Positions 1-13,300 of a stretch of 64,000 nucleotides of DNA are shown here, one piece after another. The notes beneath the pieces were generated by a model, which worked only from the letters and a program-made list of their open reading frames with translations, was not told where the DNA came from and did not search any database. This DNA comes from Talpa occidentalis. Taxonomy: Eukaryota; Chordata; Mammalia; Eulipotyphla; Talpidae. A program made the position numbers and the translations under genes. Numbering within the stretch: position 1 is the first letter of the stretch; each line of letters opens with the position of its first letter. The stretch covers positions 63,427,361-63,491,360 of the forward strand of contig NW_023605194.1 of NCBI RefSeq assembly GCF_014898055.3, written 5' to 3'.

Positions 1-130
1 TTCCAGGATTGAAAGATTCCTTATCAGAAAGGTAAATTTTCCCCAAAGTGATCTTATTCATTGAGATTCCAATCAAATTCATAAACAAAAAGCTATAGAT
101 AGCTCTGACAATCTTTAAGAACAAGGTGAG

Positions 131-392
131 GGGCCTCCCTGGTGGCGCAGGGGGTTGAGCGCAGTGCTGTGAAGCTGTCTGCAGCCTCTGCAGTGCCGGT
201 TCGATCCCCACCGGCCTTGGAGCAACCTACATGGTGAACAGACCTCTCCTGTCTCACCCGCTGCTCCGCTCAGCAGTGTATTTCAGTCCTTCTGCCTGTT
301 CTGTTTCCTGCTCTGTCTCTGGTGAATCCTCTCCCCCTCCCGCGCATCTGGCCTGTACCCTGGTTCTTGTATATATAAAAAAAAACCAGAAA
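131..392 (+). mobile_element. tRNA-derived SINE, longer type, copy 1
   Basis: The element begins GGGCCTCCCTGGTGGCGCAG. It has a B-box-like GGTTCGATCCC, a body containing GCAGTGTATTTCAGTC and CTCTGTCTCTGGTGAATCC, and an A-rich tail. Flanking repeats AACAAGGTGAG (120-130) and AACAAGGCGAG (393-403) are its target-site duplication, with one mismatch. It defines the family used for the other SINE entries. Confidence 0.9.
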
Positions 393-606
393 AACAAGGC
401 GAGTGGACTAGCACTCAGTGCTCTATCACATGTACAGACTACAGAATTTAGATCATGATGTAATGGCACAGTGGTAGCTGAAAAGCCTAGGCAAACAGAT
501 GAGAGAACCCATAGTCGGACATCTGATGGATAATAGATGGTTTTGTACCACATCAGTGGGTAAAATTAGGACTTCAAAGGTGATGCTGGAAAAGAGAAAT
601 GCACCC

Positions 607-959
607 TGAAAGGACTGGTGCGGTAAAGAGAAGGAGAGCCAGGCCAGTTTCTAAGAGGCAGAAACTTTATTGCGTCCCTGGGAGCGATTCACTAACCCAC
701 AAGGGGGTCGGAGAAGTCGTGCCCATTGTGGGGGGAGATGTCCTTTTATAGTGTGAAGAAAGGTTAGGCGGGAAAACCAGGTTGGCAGGGGGGGAAACAG
801 GTTTAGGCAGAACAAAGCTGTTTTTTGTGGAGCTGAGTTGTTTTTCTCCTGTTTATTGCTTCAGCTTCGGTTTGATGGTATCAGTGGTCCTGGTGTCAGG
901 GCCATCTTGTTTTTTTCTATGTGGGCTTCCTCATTCCTGGCCCCTGCATCGACCTTTCA
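607..959 (-). mobile_element. Solitary retroviral-type LTR
   Basis: The 353 bp unit has inverted ends TGAAAGG...CCTTTCA. On the minus strand it holds a TATA box (CTATAAAAGG, about 750-742) and, about 75 bases on, an AATAAA signal (671-666), in the order U3, R, U5. Flanks GGTTG and GGGTG could be a 5 bp target duplication with one mismatch. No internal retroviral sequence is attached, so it is read as a solo LTR left by recombination. A class I (gammaretrovirus-like) origin is a guess from size and layout. Confidence 0.75.
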
Positions 960-1013
960 CAACCCTTATGTCATTCACAAAAATCTCTCACTTAGGTTAA
1001 AAATAAAGCTATG

Positions 1014-1298
1014 GGCAGTAGTCCTGCCCACCTGTGACTATGCAGGTGCTTCCTTTCACCAACTCTCTCCTTCCATAAGGCAGCAGCCCTTAACCATGCT
1101 GGGACCTTTCTTCACTGACCTCCCTCAGCGGAGGCAGCTCTCCTCAAGGCCGCCCGCCCGCGACCAGGCAGGCCTCTCTCAGCAAACCTGTCCCTTGCGG
1201 GGCAGGTCTTCCTGCCCGCTGGTGTCTATGCAAGTGTCCTTTATTCTTCTGTCTCTTTCCCTAATAAACCTGTTCTTCAAATAAATATAAAGATAAAT
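1014..1298 (+). mobile_element. Retroposed 285 bp element of unknown source
   Basis: A non-SINE sequence lies between perfect 13 bp repeats AAATAAAGCTATG (1001-1013 and 1299-1311). It is GC-rich, carries CTAATAAACCTGTTCTTC near its right end and then an A-rich tail. This is the structure of an L1-mobilised copy of a polyadenylated transcript. The AATAAACCTG wording resembles the end of an LTR-initiated transcript, but I do not recognise the source. Confidence 0.65.
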
Positions 1299-1439
1299 AA
1301 ATAAAGCTATGTATGACATATCCAGAAAAAAAATATGGGGCAAGAGCTTTAAGACATCCTGGCCTATTTTGAGATAAGTCAATAATAAAAAGTAAAATAC
1401 ATAAAGAAAAATGATAAATTACATTAATTTTTATTTATC

Positions 1440-2320
1440 AAAACGTACCATCAAGAATGAGAAAATACACGCCACATCCTGGGAGAACATATTTTGCAAA
1501 CATTCAACCAATAAGAAATGGCATCCCAAATATGTGAAGTATTCCTATAAACTGATAAAAGTGGACAAAAAAGACAACTTATAACCACAACTGCAAACTG
1601 TAACTACAACTCATGCCTAAAGTCCATCAGATTAGGAGGAATAACCTGATAAAAGCTGGCACTGCCATGGAAGCAAGTGAACTCTCTCAAACTGTTAGAG
1701 GCAGTCCACAACCAATGCTTAGCATTATTCTTCTCAAAGAAATCCTGCAGACTCGTAGAGACAGTAGAACAGTATTTATGACAACACTGCTTGTGATAGC
1801 AAAAGCAAGTATCAAAAAATTATCTTCAACCCAAGTATCTATGAACAGTAAATATTATAGTATATTCATACAGAATACTTGTAATAAAAATGAATTAACT
1901 TTGAGATTAACATGGGTGAACCTCAAAAACATATTACTGAATGAATGTTAGTGGCTATATAATGAAATTATATTCATAGAAACTCAAAACCAGGCAAAAC
2001 CAATCTATTGGATAGAGAAATATATACAGTTGGGAAAACTGTGAAGAAAAACATGGGAAAATGTTTCACAAAAATCAGAATAGTGACTATTCTAAAAATT
2101 ATGCATGATTTTCACCATATCAACCAATTTCTGGATCTAGCAAAAGACATAGAGCATGAGGGTATGTGGTGGAGAAGGGGCACACAGAGGCCTTTCACTG
2201 GTCATGTTTGATGTGTGAATCTGGTAGCTGGTGCACTGGTGTTTGCTTTATTATGAGACACAATTATATGCTATATACCTTTTTGCATTTATGATATTTT
2301 ACCAACAGAAAAAAATTTAT
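1440..2320 (+). mobile_element. Old L1 3' end, decayed
   Basis: Phrases typical of the end of L1 ORF2 and its 3' UTR are recognisable: TATAGTATATTCATAC, an ATGAATTAACTT stretch, GAAACTCAAAACCAGGCAAA, and GCTGGTGCACTGGTGTTTGC. Many stops and indels show that it is old. Confidence 0.7.
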
Positions 2321-2339
2321 CACATTTTTGAAACTTCTG

Positions 2340-4078
2340 GTAATAAAATACTTTATTGGTACCATTTAATTGTCAAAAACAGTAATGTGTCCATTGCTTA
2401 GCTTCCATCTTTAAATTAAAAACTAATAAAGCAGAAGAAAAAGATCACTTGATTCTGTCAAGAAAACAAGATGCAACTTATTTCTGCAAACAACTTAAGT
2501 ACCATAATCCATTGGTCTTCATAATAAATAATTGTATATAAAAGAAGACAATGGCCTGAATAATTTTGCAGAGAACATATTACACATCTTAAACTAATAA
2601 GCCTAAATGCTACCTATCCCAACTTAAAACTTGTAAGACTAATTAATAAGAGTTATTGAAAAACTGAATTAATATAGCACCAAGAATTTGGGATTTGGAA
2701 GATTTTGGACAATGTGATTTACTGAGCAAAAAGAACAATGATTTTTCTTTTGTGAATTGTCCGGGGTTTATATACGAGCAGAAAGACCTCAATATAGGCC
2801 CCTTTTAAAAGTCAAAGTTTCATAAACTTGTGCAAGCCTTTCATCATCTCTCTGATTTCTATACCTAGCAGTTGACCCTATGGTAAAAGATCATGTGTGA
2901 TAAATAATAGAGTTCTCTCTGAATATAATTTCATATTTATCTTGTCTCATTAATATAGTTTACATCTCAATTAAAACATCATTCTATCTGCATGTAATAT
3001 ATTTCTCTAAAATATTCTGCAACTCAGATTTCCATTCAGACTACCTTCCCTCAAATAAGTGTAATCTTATACTATCTATACCTCATTAAATTGCTTTTCT
3101 CCTTTTAGTGAAACTCTCAACTCAAAGTATTATAGTAATGCAAATACAAATATAGCATATATTAACATATTAGAAAAAAGATAATAAATACATATGGATC
3201 CATGCTAAATGAGATAATACAAAGCAAAAATCCCACACATCACCATGCTATGCTCATCTACTCTAAAACCACCAAGAGAAAGGCCCTGATGCAGCCCTGG
3301 TTCATGTAAATGGATGTTCCCCAGATACCCCTACGTGTCCTGTATTCCAACATAATTTAAATGTTCTTTTATAAAGACATTCCATGTTTATTTCTATTTG
3401 TTCAAAATGGTCCACAGCAACTCTGACTACTACTCCTGAAGATGATAAAGTAGTGAACATTGTATTTGTAATCAAGTCACAGATTCTAACTTAAGTACTT
3501 TCTACTATTACCCTTTTGCTTAAAAACAGACATTCAGGGGGTTGAACAACGTTAAGTAAGGGGCTTTTATTTCTGCCTTCTCTTAACTGGTTGGGATTTT
3601 GGATGTGTCCATTAATTAACCTCTGCTTAATATAAAAGGTTTGTTTAAGCAACTAACTGAAGATCTTCACTTAAGAATCAAGTATGTTGATTCAGTGATC
3701 GGCAGGTGAAGAACCCTTGTCTAAACACTTGGTCTGGTTCCATGAAAAAGATGCTCCTGACCGCCATCAGCACAACACATTCCACGCCTCAGCCCAGATG
3801 CAACCAGGTCATAGTAGAATGTGGGTGCCAGGTAGAAACTATCTGAAAACTACTTTTAGGACAGGTTTTGATTTCTCAGTTCTAGTGCAGCAGTCTCAAA
3901 ACAGACTTTGCATTGAAACACTTGCTCCTTCTCATCAAGTCAAACTCCTGAAGAGAAGTAATGTCAGAAAGAACACAAAAAATAACATGTCTTCCCTGAA
4001 AGAGGCACTGCATCTGGGATTGGATTAAGGCTAAATAAATAGTGCTGGTTTGTGGTTCAGACTAATGTGTAAAGGATG
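2340..4078 (-). other. CSGALNACT2: CSGALNACT2 3' UTR (probable extent)
   Basis: This is about 1.7 kb of AT-rich sequence after the stop codon with no recognisable transposon. An AATAAA signal on the minus strand lies at 2357-2352. An old L1 end starts immediately below it (about 2320), which fits the end of the transcript. Another AATAAA is at 3572-3567 and could be an earlier site. The extent is inferred from the poly(A) signal and from the remembered length of the human 3' UTR. Confidence 0.6.
2352..2357 (-). terminator. Candidate distal poly(A) signal of CSGALNACT2
   Basis: The hexamer AATAAA is read on the minus strand as ACCAATAAAGTATT. A T-rich stretch and TGTTGG follow about 40 bases downstream. 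It marks the change from unique sequence to L1 debris. Confidence 0.5.
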
Positions 4079-4371
4079 TTAACCAACAGTTTCACTATTT
4101 GTCCTATATGCCTGTTTGTGAAGATGCATCTCTATCTCCTCTCTGAAGACGAGCATTCCCAGGTGTGAGTGAGAGGCCTCATTCATGGCTTTGGACTGGA
4201 TGCACATGCGGTACTGCTCAGGAGTCAGTTCATCAGCACAGCGCTTTTCATGCCAGAGGTGGAAAAGACCAGGAACCGGAGTCCGAATCACAATCAGATC
4301 ACCATGTAAATATTTTCGATAAAGATGAACATCTTCTCCACCCCAGCCTTTTACTTCCATGTCAAATCCAC
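4079..4371 (-). CDS. CSGALNACT2: CSGALNACT2 last coding exon (residues 446-542)
   Basis: This exon starts after ...CTACAG at 4371. It encodes [20 protein letters not shown], including the GWGGED motif shared with beta4-galactosyltransferase-type catalytic domains. The C-terminus ends in [10 protein letters not shown], with a TAA stop at 4081-4079. Human ends in SEAVG from memory, so one conservative change is visible. Confidence 0.97.
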
Positions 4372-7300
4372 CTGTAGGATCAAAAGTGACACTATAAGTA
4401 ACTGCTGCCTGGCAGTCAGAGCACAGTCAAAAAATTTAAATACTCAGCTCTCTCTACAGAAATCAAAGGAGAAGGAAATATAAATCATTCATAATCTCAT
4501 AACTATTAATATATTGTGTTTTTTTCCCCTATCCTTTGAAACATAAGCTTTCCTGGGTTACGGAAAACTTCCCTGAGGGGAAAACGGAAGAAATGGTCAT
4601 GTTGGAGATAAAAATTTGAGAATGGGCTCACAGGTGATTTAAAACTAAAGGAATGGATGAAATTACTGAAGGAGTTTAGAAGGAAAAACGGGCCCAGGGC
4701 TAAATGCTAACAAATACCAATATCTAGATGTTAAATAGAGTCAGAAAAAGACAAGTCTTATTATAATAAGCAAAAGATAAACAAATGAAATTGAGAAATG
4801 ATCCCAGAGGAAGGAAAAATGTCCAGAGAATGTGCTATCACAGTAGTCAAGTGAAGAAAGCATCTTGAAGTAGAATTGGTCAAGTGTGTGCTGCTCAATT
4901 AAGAAGTCAAAAAGAACTAAGTAGAACTGGCAACATAAATGTCACTTTTTTTTTCTTTTATTTATTTATTTATTTATTTATGCATGAACTGGGGGTACAG
5001 GCCAGATGTGCGGGAGGGTGAGAGGATTCACCAGAGACAGAGTGGGGAACAGAAGAGGCAGACTGACTGAAATACACTGCTGAGGGGAGCAGCGAGCAAG
5101 ACAGGAGAGGTCTGCTCCGCCATGTGGGATACTTGCCGGCTGGCCAGGATCGAACCCACGCTGCAGAGGCTGCGGACAGCTTCACAGTGCAGCGTTCAAC
5201 TGCCTGCGCCACCAGGGAGGCCCATAAATGTCACTTTTAACCTCACCTAGAACAATTTCTGTAGAATGATACAGCAGAAGGCTAATTGGAGTAGTAGACA
5301 CATGAGATGGGACATAAATTTGAGACTTTTAAAATTAGTTTAAGCTCAACAACGACCTATTTCAAGAAACATGGAGAACATAAAACCATTTGGAGTTTTG
5401 AAGAGCTATTTTTTAAAAGCTAAGAAAAATTAACTCTTTACTTAATAGCTAGGTTTCCAAATTATGTTATCTGTCAAATTTTAATTCTATGCCACTTTAT
5501 TTCATTCACAGGATGACAAAAATGCTAAAATCTCTGAAAAAGTATTACTTTAAACAGTCACAGTTTTACTAAATACTATGTCTGACACATCTGATTTTCT
5601 TCTTCATAGATATGAATGAGCTCTTCAAACATTAGAAATGATGCAGATACTTAAACAGGGGACTTCTGGCTTATGACCCAGAAGTCACTGTCCTAACAAG
5701 TAAAAAGCTGAACAAATTGAAAAATCAACATCTCTTCTCAGATTTCTCAGAGAAGTAAAGTCACAGGGAAAACGGTTATCCCTAAAGTTGGAGAGACAGA
5801 GGTAGACAAGAGAGAATCACAACTCATTACAACAAAACCCGAGTCAAAAATTCTGGGATGAGAGAACCCATGCCAGGGTAGGAAAATCTGAACTGTAACT
5901 GAAGAATTGCTTGCTGGAGGCTCAGGAAACAAGTCTGAGAATTAAAAACTTGACTGGGGAAGGGCCTAGTTTTGTAATTTCATCTTTAGGAGCTCTACCA
6001 GGTTCTTATAGTGAAGACTGAGTGAAGATTGGAGAAAGAATCCTTAAAAGTCCTAGGGAGAGAGGGGTAAAGTAACCATTTTGAAATATGCCAGAGCATT
6101 TTGTTCCTAAGGAGGCGCACCCTCAAGAATAACTATTTTACTACAGCCTAACCTATCCAGGGAAAGGGATTCCTATCCAGGGAAAGGGATTTAATCAATT
6201 CCAGCCCATTCTATTCATCCTGTCCTACCTAAGAAGGAGGGCAGCATCTGAGAAATACTTGTGAAGTTTATGGTCTAGATATACAGACTCACTAGACATC
6301 TGAGAGCTAACTAATCACAGGACTGATTTTTAAATTTTTTTAAATTTATTTTAATTTTATACATTTTTTTACATCATTTTTCATTTTTGCACAATGTATG
6401 GATTTTCATATTGGTTACAGTCCCCATACAATTCCCACCCTCCCCCGTTTTGATCCAATTACCATCCCCTGCCCCCACCCCCATAGTGTGTTTCTGGTTT
6501 ATAGTTGCTTGTTAATTTTGACTTTTACTTTATTATAATTAGGTTTTTTCTTAGTCCCTTATTTAGGTTTTCTAAATTCCCGCTATGAGTGAGACCATCC
6601 GGTATTTTTCTTTTTCTTTCTGGCTTATTTACTATTTATCAAAGTTTCCTTTTACCCAATGCATCATGTTTAGCTTTCAAGGGAAAATTATATACACCAA
6701 AAAATGCAAAAAACACAGTTTGAAGAGACAGAGCAAGCACTAGAACCAAACTCATACATGGCAGGGATGTTGAAATGATCAGAATAGGAATTTAAAACAA
6801 CTTTAGTTAGTATGCTAAGGGGTCTAATGGAAAACATGAACACCACTACAAGAACAGATGGGTAATTAAGCAAAGATCCTAAGAAAGACTCAAAAAGAAA
6901 TGCAAAAGATAGATCAATGTAACAGAAATGAAGAATGCCTTCAAGACGCTCACTTGCAGGCTGGACTTGCTGGAGGAAAGAATCTCTGAGCTTGAGGACA
7001 TGTCTATAGATATTTCCAAAACCATAAAAGCAAGCGAAGGGAAAGAAAACTGGAAAAACAAAAGACCAGAGCAGAATATTTAAGAACTTCAGGACAAAGG
7101 GAATACCAGAAGGAGAAGGAATAGAAGAAAGGAATACCAGAAAGGAATAGAAGCTCCAAGTAAGAGGCTAAATTCCAAATAAGTAATGCTGAGAAGGTAG
7201 AGTCTCCCTTCTCAATCAGCTCAGATTCAAAGGGTAGAGGCTCCTCCACTCCAGGTGCACTGGTTAAGAATATTGGGACCCTAGTGCCCTCACCCAGCAC

Positions 7301-10300
7301 CCTGTTCATAAAACAGGGGTGTCATTCTGACAGAAGTATGCTACTATTGATACAGCAGTGAAATATCCATCACCTCCTGCATTGCCAAGACACTCCCTCC
7401 CTTCTCTAAGCTTAATAAACCTTGATTTCCATGTTTACTATCTTGCTTTTTCCTTGCATTCTGAAGATAAAAGGTCTTGCTGCAAAAAACTTCAAAACAA
7501 AGCCAAGGACAGAACTTTGCAAAGAAAACATCAGAACTGCAAACCACCAGAAGGTGACAAAAATAAGCTGTTGTCAACCAAGTCACCACTTATGTTACAA
7601 GAACAGGTATGCTGACCTTAAATCCCTTCTTTTATGTCCTTGTAACTCTAGTTAATACCACTACATTCTGCTAGTAAACAGGACGGTCCTCGTTCACACT
7701 CTAGTCTGCTGCCCTCCTCATTTGTCAACAAAGGGAAGTAGCATTTGTCTCAAAACTGTTCTTACTGGTGAGGGGAAGCAGTAACTTCAGTATCGCTATC
7801 TTTACCCCATGCTCTTGGTGAACAAAACAAACTACTCCAAAGCCCTTTCCAAAAGAACTGATTTTATTTTTAACAGGGTGTACAGAAGTACAAGCCAAAG
7901 GAGGCTCTTGAAAATAATGGACATTTTGGTGGTAAGCAAGTAACAAGCTAAAACACAGACCAGCTAGTTTACAAAGAGAAACAGGGTAAAGCACCTGGGT
8001 CCAAAGAAACCTCAGAGACTTGCCTCAAAACCAACCCTGCCCCGCAAAAGGGTACAATTTAAATGGGTCACAATGTGGAGCAATTTATGCCCCAGAGCTT
8101 TATCAAAACAAGAGAGCAATCAGCAAATAATGAGCAGAGCCTAATAGGTGGGAACAATACCAACTGAGGCAAGAAAAGCGACAGAGAGACCTACCAGCTT
8201 GACTATGCACAAGTGTTTAGGAGTGACATGAAAGGCTTCATGTTGCGCGGCATGGAGGGTGGGGAGATAGTATAATTCACTAAAATGTAAAGCCAAGTCA
8301 GTAAATAAACAAGCAACGTAAAACAAAAGCCCTAGAGGTGGGGAAATCAATATCCAGAAATACCACACACAATATATAACCTAAGCTGTCGAATATTAAA
8401 AAAAGTATGAGGCATGCAAATAAACAAAAATGTGTGACCCATGTACCAGGAAAAAAGAGGATAACAGAAAATGCTTCTGAGAGAGCCTAGGATGTTGGTT
8501 TTAACAAAACTTACAAAGTAGTTATTATAATAATTTTTTAAAAATGTGAAGAATTTTACAAAAATCATTCATAAAGAAGTAATAGAAGGTAAGATAACAT
8601 TGTCTCATCAAATAGAAAATATTAATAACGAGACAAAAATATTTTATATACATACACATATATATGTGTCATATATATCGCGCATGCGTGTGTGTGTGTG
8701 TGTGTTTGTGTATAAAGAACCAAATGGAAATTCTGGAGTTAAAATGCCCAAGAACTCAAATTAAAAATTCATGAGAGCAGATCAACAAATTCGAGTTAAC
8801 AAAAGAATGAGCAACTTGTAGATCAAATTACCCTACACAACCATAGAACAAAGAAAAGAGAAATGTGGGATACCACTGACTACCAAAATATATTTAATGG
8901 AGTTATGAGGAGAAACAATGAGAAAGGAGCAGTGAGAAACAACAGACACCAGAAGTGAGGTCCTCACTGCTTCATTATACAAGAAATTGGAGAATGGGCA
9001 TTAGTTTCATTTACGTCTTTTTATTGCTACTGGTTGATTTTTAATTATTCAAGTGTTACAATGATAAAAAGAAAGATGGCAGAATTTTAAAAAATGGCTG
9101 ATTTAAAAAATGAATATAAACCTATATATATAAAATATATTCTATTAAATATATATATATACACACACACATTTATGTATGTAAATGTAGTGAAATATAT
9201 TCTAATATGCTATGGAAAGGTAGCAAGTGAACGAATCAGGAGACACGGAATTAGATTTCAGCCTGCTTTCTTAAATTATGCTCTGAAGCTTTATTTTTAT
9301 TGGGTAAGAATGAATCTAGGGTAAGACAGGAAGTTTAGAGCAAACTCTTTATGGGGAGTGAATGACTAGGTTGTGACTCCCAAGTCTCCCACCCCAACTT
9401 CAACCAAAGTGAGAAATGATTTTTCATCTGCTTTAAATACTGGGATTTTGCATAGCAGTTAAAAGGCAGTTTCATGTCTAAATTAAAAATATGAAGAAGT
9501 CCTTGGATTAGATGATCCAAGATTACTTCTAGCTGTAATAATCTACGAGTACAACAAAGTTATGTAAGAGTACTTGAAACAACCGCAAATAATGGATAAC
9601 AAAACAAGTATTTGTAAAAACTAGTGTTTTGATTTTAAAGAAACAAGAAAATATTATTTAACATTTTTAATTTATAATGTTTTTGCTATTCAAAAGTAAT
9701 TATAAACTCATTTTGCCTCTCATCTCTTCAGACATGTCTTTCAGTTAATTTTATTCATAATTTAATAAGAAAACATTCAAAACTGACACCTTTAGAAAAG
9801 TGCCTTAAGGCACTACAGTAAATACCCAAGAGTCTATCCTTAGATATAAGGTAAACTTACCAATAGTTAGGAAATCTGATCGATACTGACAAGTCATTCC
9901 AAAGCCAAAATCTCTCCAAAAGCCAGAATCCTTTTTGTGAACCTTAAATTAAAAACAACTCATTTTAATTTCTTAAAAACTGGAAGTTTCTATCAATGAA
10001 ACAAATTTTTTAAAAAAGATTTAAATCTCTTCTAAATAATACCTTTCTTATCATTTATGTGACTTAAGATGGATCACAATCATTTAATAAGTCCTTACAA
10101 GAACAAAAAAATCATCTTTGTGAGCCAAGGATTCTTGCCACTTTCAATTTAACTTAATTCACCTGTACAAGCTTACACCTCTACAAGTGTAAATTGTGAT
10201 TACTAATAATGAGAGTGGTGTCTGACCTCAAGGAGCTTATATTCTAGGAGGATAGTACTTGCACAAATACCTATTGTCATATGCTATATTCTACAAAGTA

Positions 10301-13300
10301 GACTTTTTTAATGTCCTTGCAGTATCTAATTCTTTCCCCACCTTTCCGATTTTATACAGTTTTGCTCTGGTACCTGCCTCTATGCAGACTATTGCTTCTG
10401 GAAAGCTCCTTCCATCTGTAGCTGGGTGATATTTCACTCTGTAGCAGTAGGACAGTTTCAATCTACTTACTATAGGAATTGACAGACTAACAGACCTTTG
10501 ACAAATTCCAGGCCAACAAGTTAAAAGGGGAGAGCTGTTGGGAACTCTGGAAAGCAAAAGTTCTCATTTCTCTGAAAGAACTACTAGGTAAGATACTTGC
10601 TCTTTTTGGATAGCATAGGGTAGGAGTCAGCAAACTATAGCCTCTGGGTTAAATCTGGCTTGCTGCCTATTTTTATAAATAATTTTACTGGAACACAGCA
10701 ATGCTCATTTGTTTACAGAGCATTCATGGGTAGCTGCATGGTAGAGTGGCAGAGTTAGTAGTTGCAAAAGGCACAGGACCCACAAAGCTTAAAATGTTTT
10801 CCACGAGACTCTACAGATTGTTTGCCAATCCCTGGTGTCAGGTCCAGATGTTAAGCTTGGAACTGCTACAATCCTTTCCACTAAGGAAAAACAAGCTTTA
10901 AAATGAAGCTGTCACCACTGAAGATCAAACAGATAAAATAAAGAAAAAAGAAGTTCAGGATTTTGATGATGCTGAGCTCCCAGGATCAAGTAAGAGTTGA
11001 AACCTAATAAACTTTTATTTTATTCACATATTCAACAAGCAAGGTTAGACATGGGTCTAAGAGCTGGGGCACAGCAGTAAACAGAAGTGACAAAGTCTCT
11101 GCTATCACAGGGCCTCTGTTTTGATGGGAAAAAAGAGAAAATAATATACATCAGGTAGTGGTAGATGCTAGGAAGAGAAATATAAAAGGATAAGGAGAAA
11201 AATCAATACAGAGAGAAAACCTACTTTGAAGGTAATGGCCACAAAAGGACTCTTGGAGGAAATTATGTTTGTACAGGGACTCTAATGGAATGAGGGCATG
11301 AGTTACACAAATATCTGGAGAATATCATTCCCAGCAAAGAGGGCAACTTGTACGATGGCTCTGAGGCAGAAGTGTGTTTGGAGTGTTCAACAAACAGCAA
11401 GGAAATGACTATGGCAAGAGCAGAGAAAGCAAGGGCAAGAATAGAATGAGGCCCTAGGGTCAAAAAGAGGTTACTGGTATAGTATTTTTGTACTCTTTGG
11501 CAATTATTTAGATGGGGCATGTTAGGACAAGTGAGGCTAATGGTAAATAGTCACTGATGATAATCAAATCAATATACTGTGTTCTGATAAACTTCATTTA
11601 TGGAGACTGAAATTTGAATGTCATTTAATTTTCATGTGCTATGAAATATTCTTTTAAAAAATATTTTTCAGGGCCTCTCCTGGTGGTGTAGGTGGTTGAG
11701 CGCCACACTATGAAGCTGTCCGCAGCCTCTGCAGCGCCTGTTCGATCCCGGCCGACCGGCGAGGGTCCCACATGGCGCAGCAGACCTCTCCTGTCTCGCC
11801 CACTGCTCCTCTCAGCTGTGTATTTCGTCAGTCTGCCTGTTCTGTTGCCCCCGTCTCTGGTGAACCCTCTCACCCTCCTGTGAATCTGGCCTGTACTCTG
11901 GTTCTTGTATAAATAAATAAATAAATCCTTAAAAAAAAAAATTTTTTTTTCAGGGGTCTCCCTGGTGGCGCAAGGGGTTAAGCACCGCACTATGAGGCAA
12001 TCCGCAGCCTCTGTAGCAAGAGTGTGATCCCCGGCCGGCCAGCGAGAAACCCACATGGTGCAGCAGAACTCTCCTATCTCGCCCTCTGCTCCCCTCAGCA
12101 GTGCATTTCAGTAACTATGCCTGTTCTGTTCCCTACTCTGTCTCTGGTGAATCCTGTCGCCCCCCCCCCCCCACATTTTTGGCCTGTACCCCAGTTCTTG
12201 TATGCATAAATAAATCAATCTTTAAAAAAAAATATTTTTCAAACATTCTTAACTCATGGGCCATACAAAACTAGGCCGCAGGCAAGACTTGGCCTACAGA
12301 CTATAGACTACTGACCCCTGACCTAGGGGAACCATAAGGCCACATCTGAGAGAATCACACATGAGTGGTCATGGGGTTTTGGCTTTATCATAATCGCTAT
12401 GGGAATTCTCTGAAGAATAGAAGAATAATGTGATCAAGTGATGTTTTGGAATATCTCTCTGGCTGGAGTATAAAGAAGAGAAAAGGTGGGCCTCCGCTGG
12501 TGGCGCAGGAGGTTGAGCACAGCGCTGTGAAGCTGTTCGCAGCCTCTGCTGTGCTGGTTTGATCATGGCCAGGCAGCAAGAATCCCACATGGCACGGCAG
12601 ACCTCTCCGGTCTCGCCCGCTGCTCCCCTCAGCAGTGTATTTCAGTAGATCTGCCTGTTCTGCTCCTCGCTCTGTCTCTGGTGAATCCTCTCACCCCCCT
12701 GTGCATCTGGCCCATACCCCCGTTTTTGTTTGCATGACTAAATAAATCTTTAAAAAAAAAAAAGAGAGAGAAAAGGGGCAAGAGAGGGAGGGAGGTTGGT
12801 TAAGAGGAAACATTTAGTTACACTCTGGATATGGGAAGCTGGTGGTACAGACTACTGCAGTAGTTGGATGTCTGTAAAAAAGATTTAGGACACAGACTGA
12901 CAGAAGTCTGTAAGTGACCGAATGGAAGAAGGGTGTGAGGGAGAGGGAAAGTTCAACTGAAATAAGAGCAGGCTTGCTCCTGAACAACTGGTCTCAAGCC
13001 AACCCCCAAGAATGGGCTCACAGAAAAAAGGGCAGCCTGGAAAGGAATAGTGTGGAGTTGGATACAGTGGCGCTGAGTGATTTGTATGGCAGCCAAGTGG
13101 AAATTCCTGCAGATAGCAGGGATATAAGGAATATACAGGACCGTAGAAGAAGCAAATTTTGAGAAGAGTGGGGACAATCTGAAAAGGTGATGCCCAGAAT
13201 CTGAGAACCAACTGGAAAACAGAATGAAATGGGCAGCACTGAGCACTTGGCTCAAGTTGGAGTTGATAAATGAGGTATGTATTTTCTTTTTCCTTATTTT

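Larger units (their letters stand above)
11030..13260. repeat. Ancient mammalian interspersed repeat broken by SINEs
   Basis: Recognisable wording includes CACAGCAGTAAACAGAAGTG, GATGGCTCTGAGGCAGAAG, GAGTGTTCAACAAACAGCAA and GTTTTGGCTTTATCATAATCG. The same family appears at 27.25-27.76 kb. SINE copies 3, 4 and 5 and a hAT end at about 12,245-12,320 are inserted in it. I recall this as a widespread placental repeat but not its name. Confidence 0.5.

Noticed and set aside
131..392. tRNA gene suggested by A- and B-box-like words
   Set aside because: The same head recurs in all SINE copies and is attached to the SINE body and A-rich tail; no intact cloverleaf was seen.
838..1284. 148-codon plus-strand open frame
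   Set aside because: It spans a solo LTR and the unrelated retroposed element beside it, so it is not a gene.
3717..4028. 103-codon plus-strand open frame
   Set aside because: It lies antisense in the CSGALNACT2 3' UTR and has no family resemblance.
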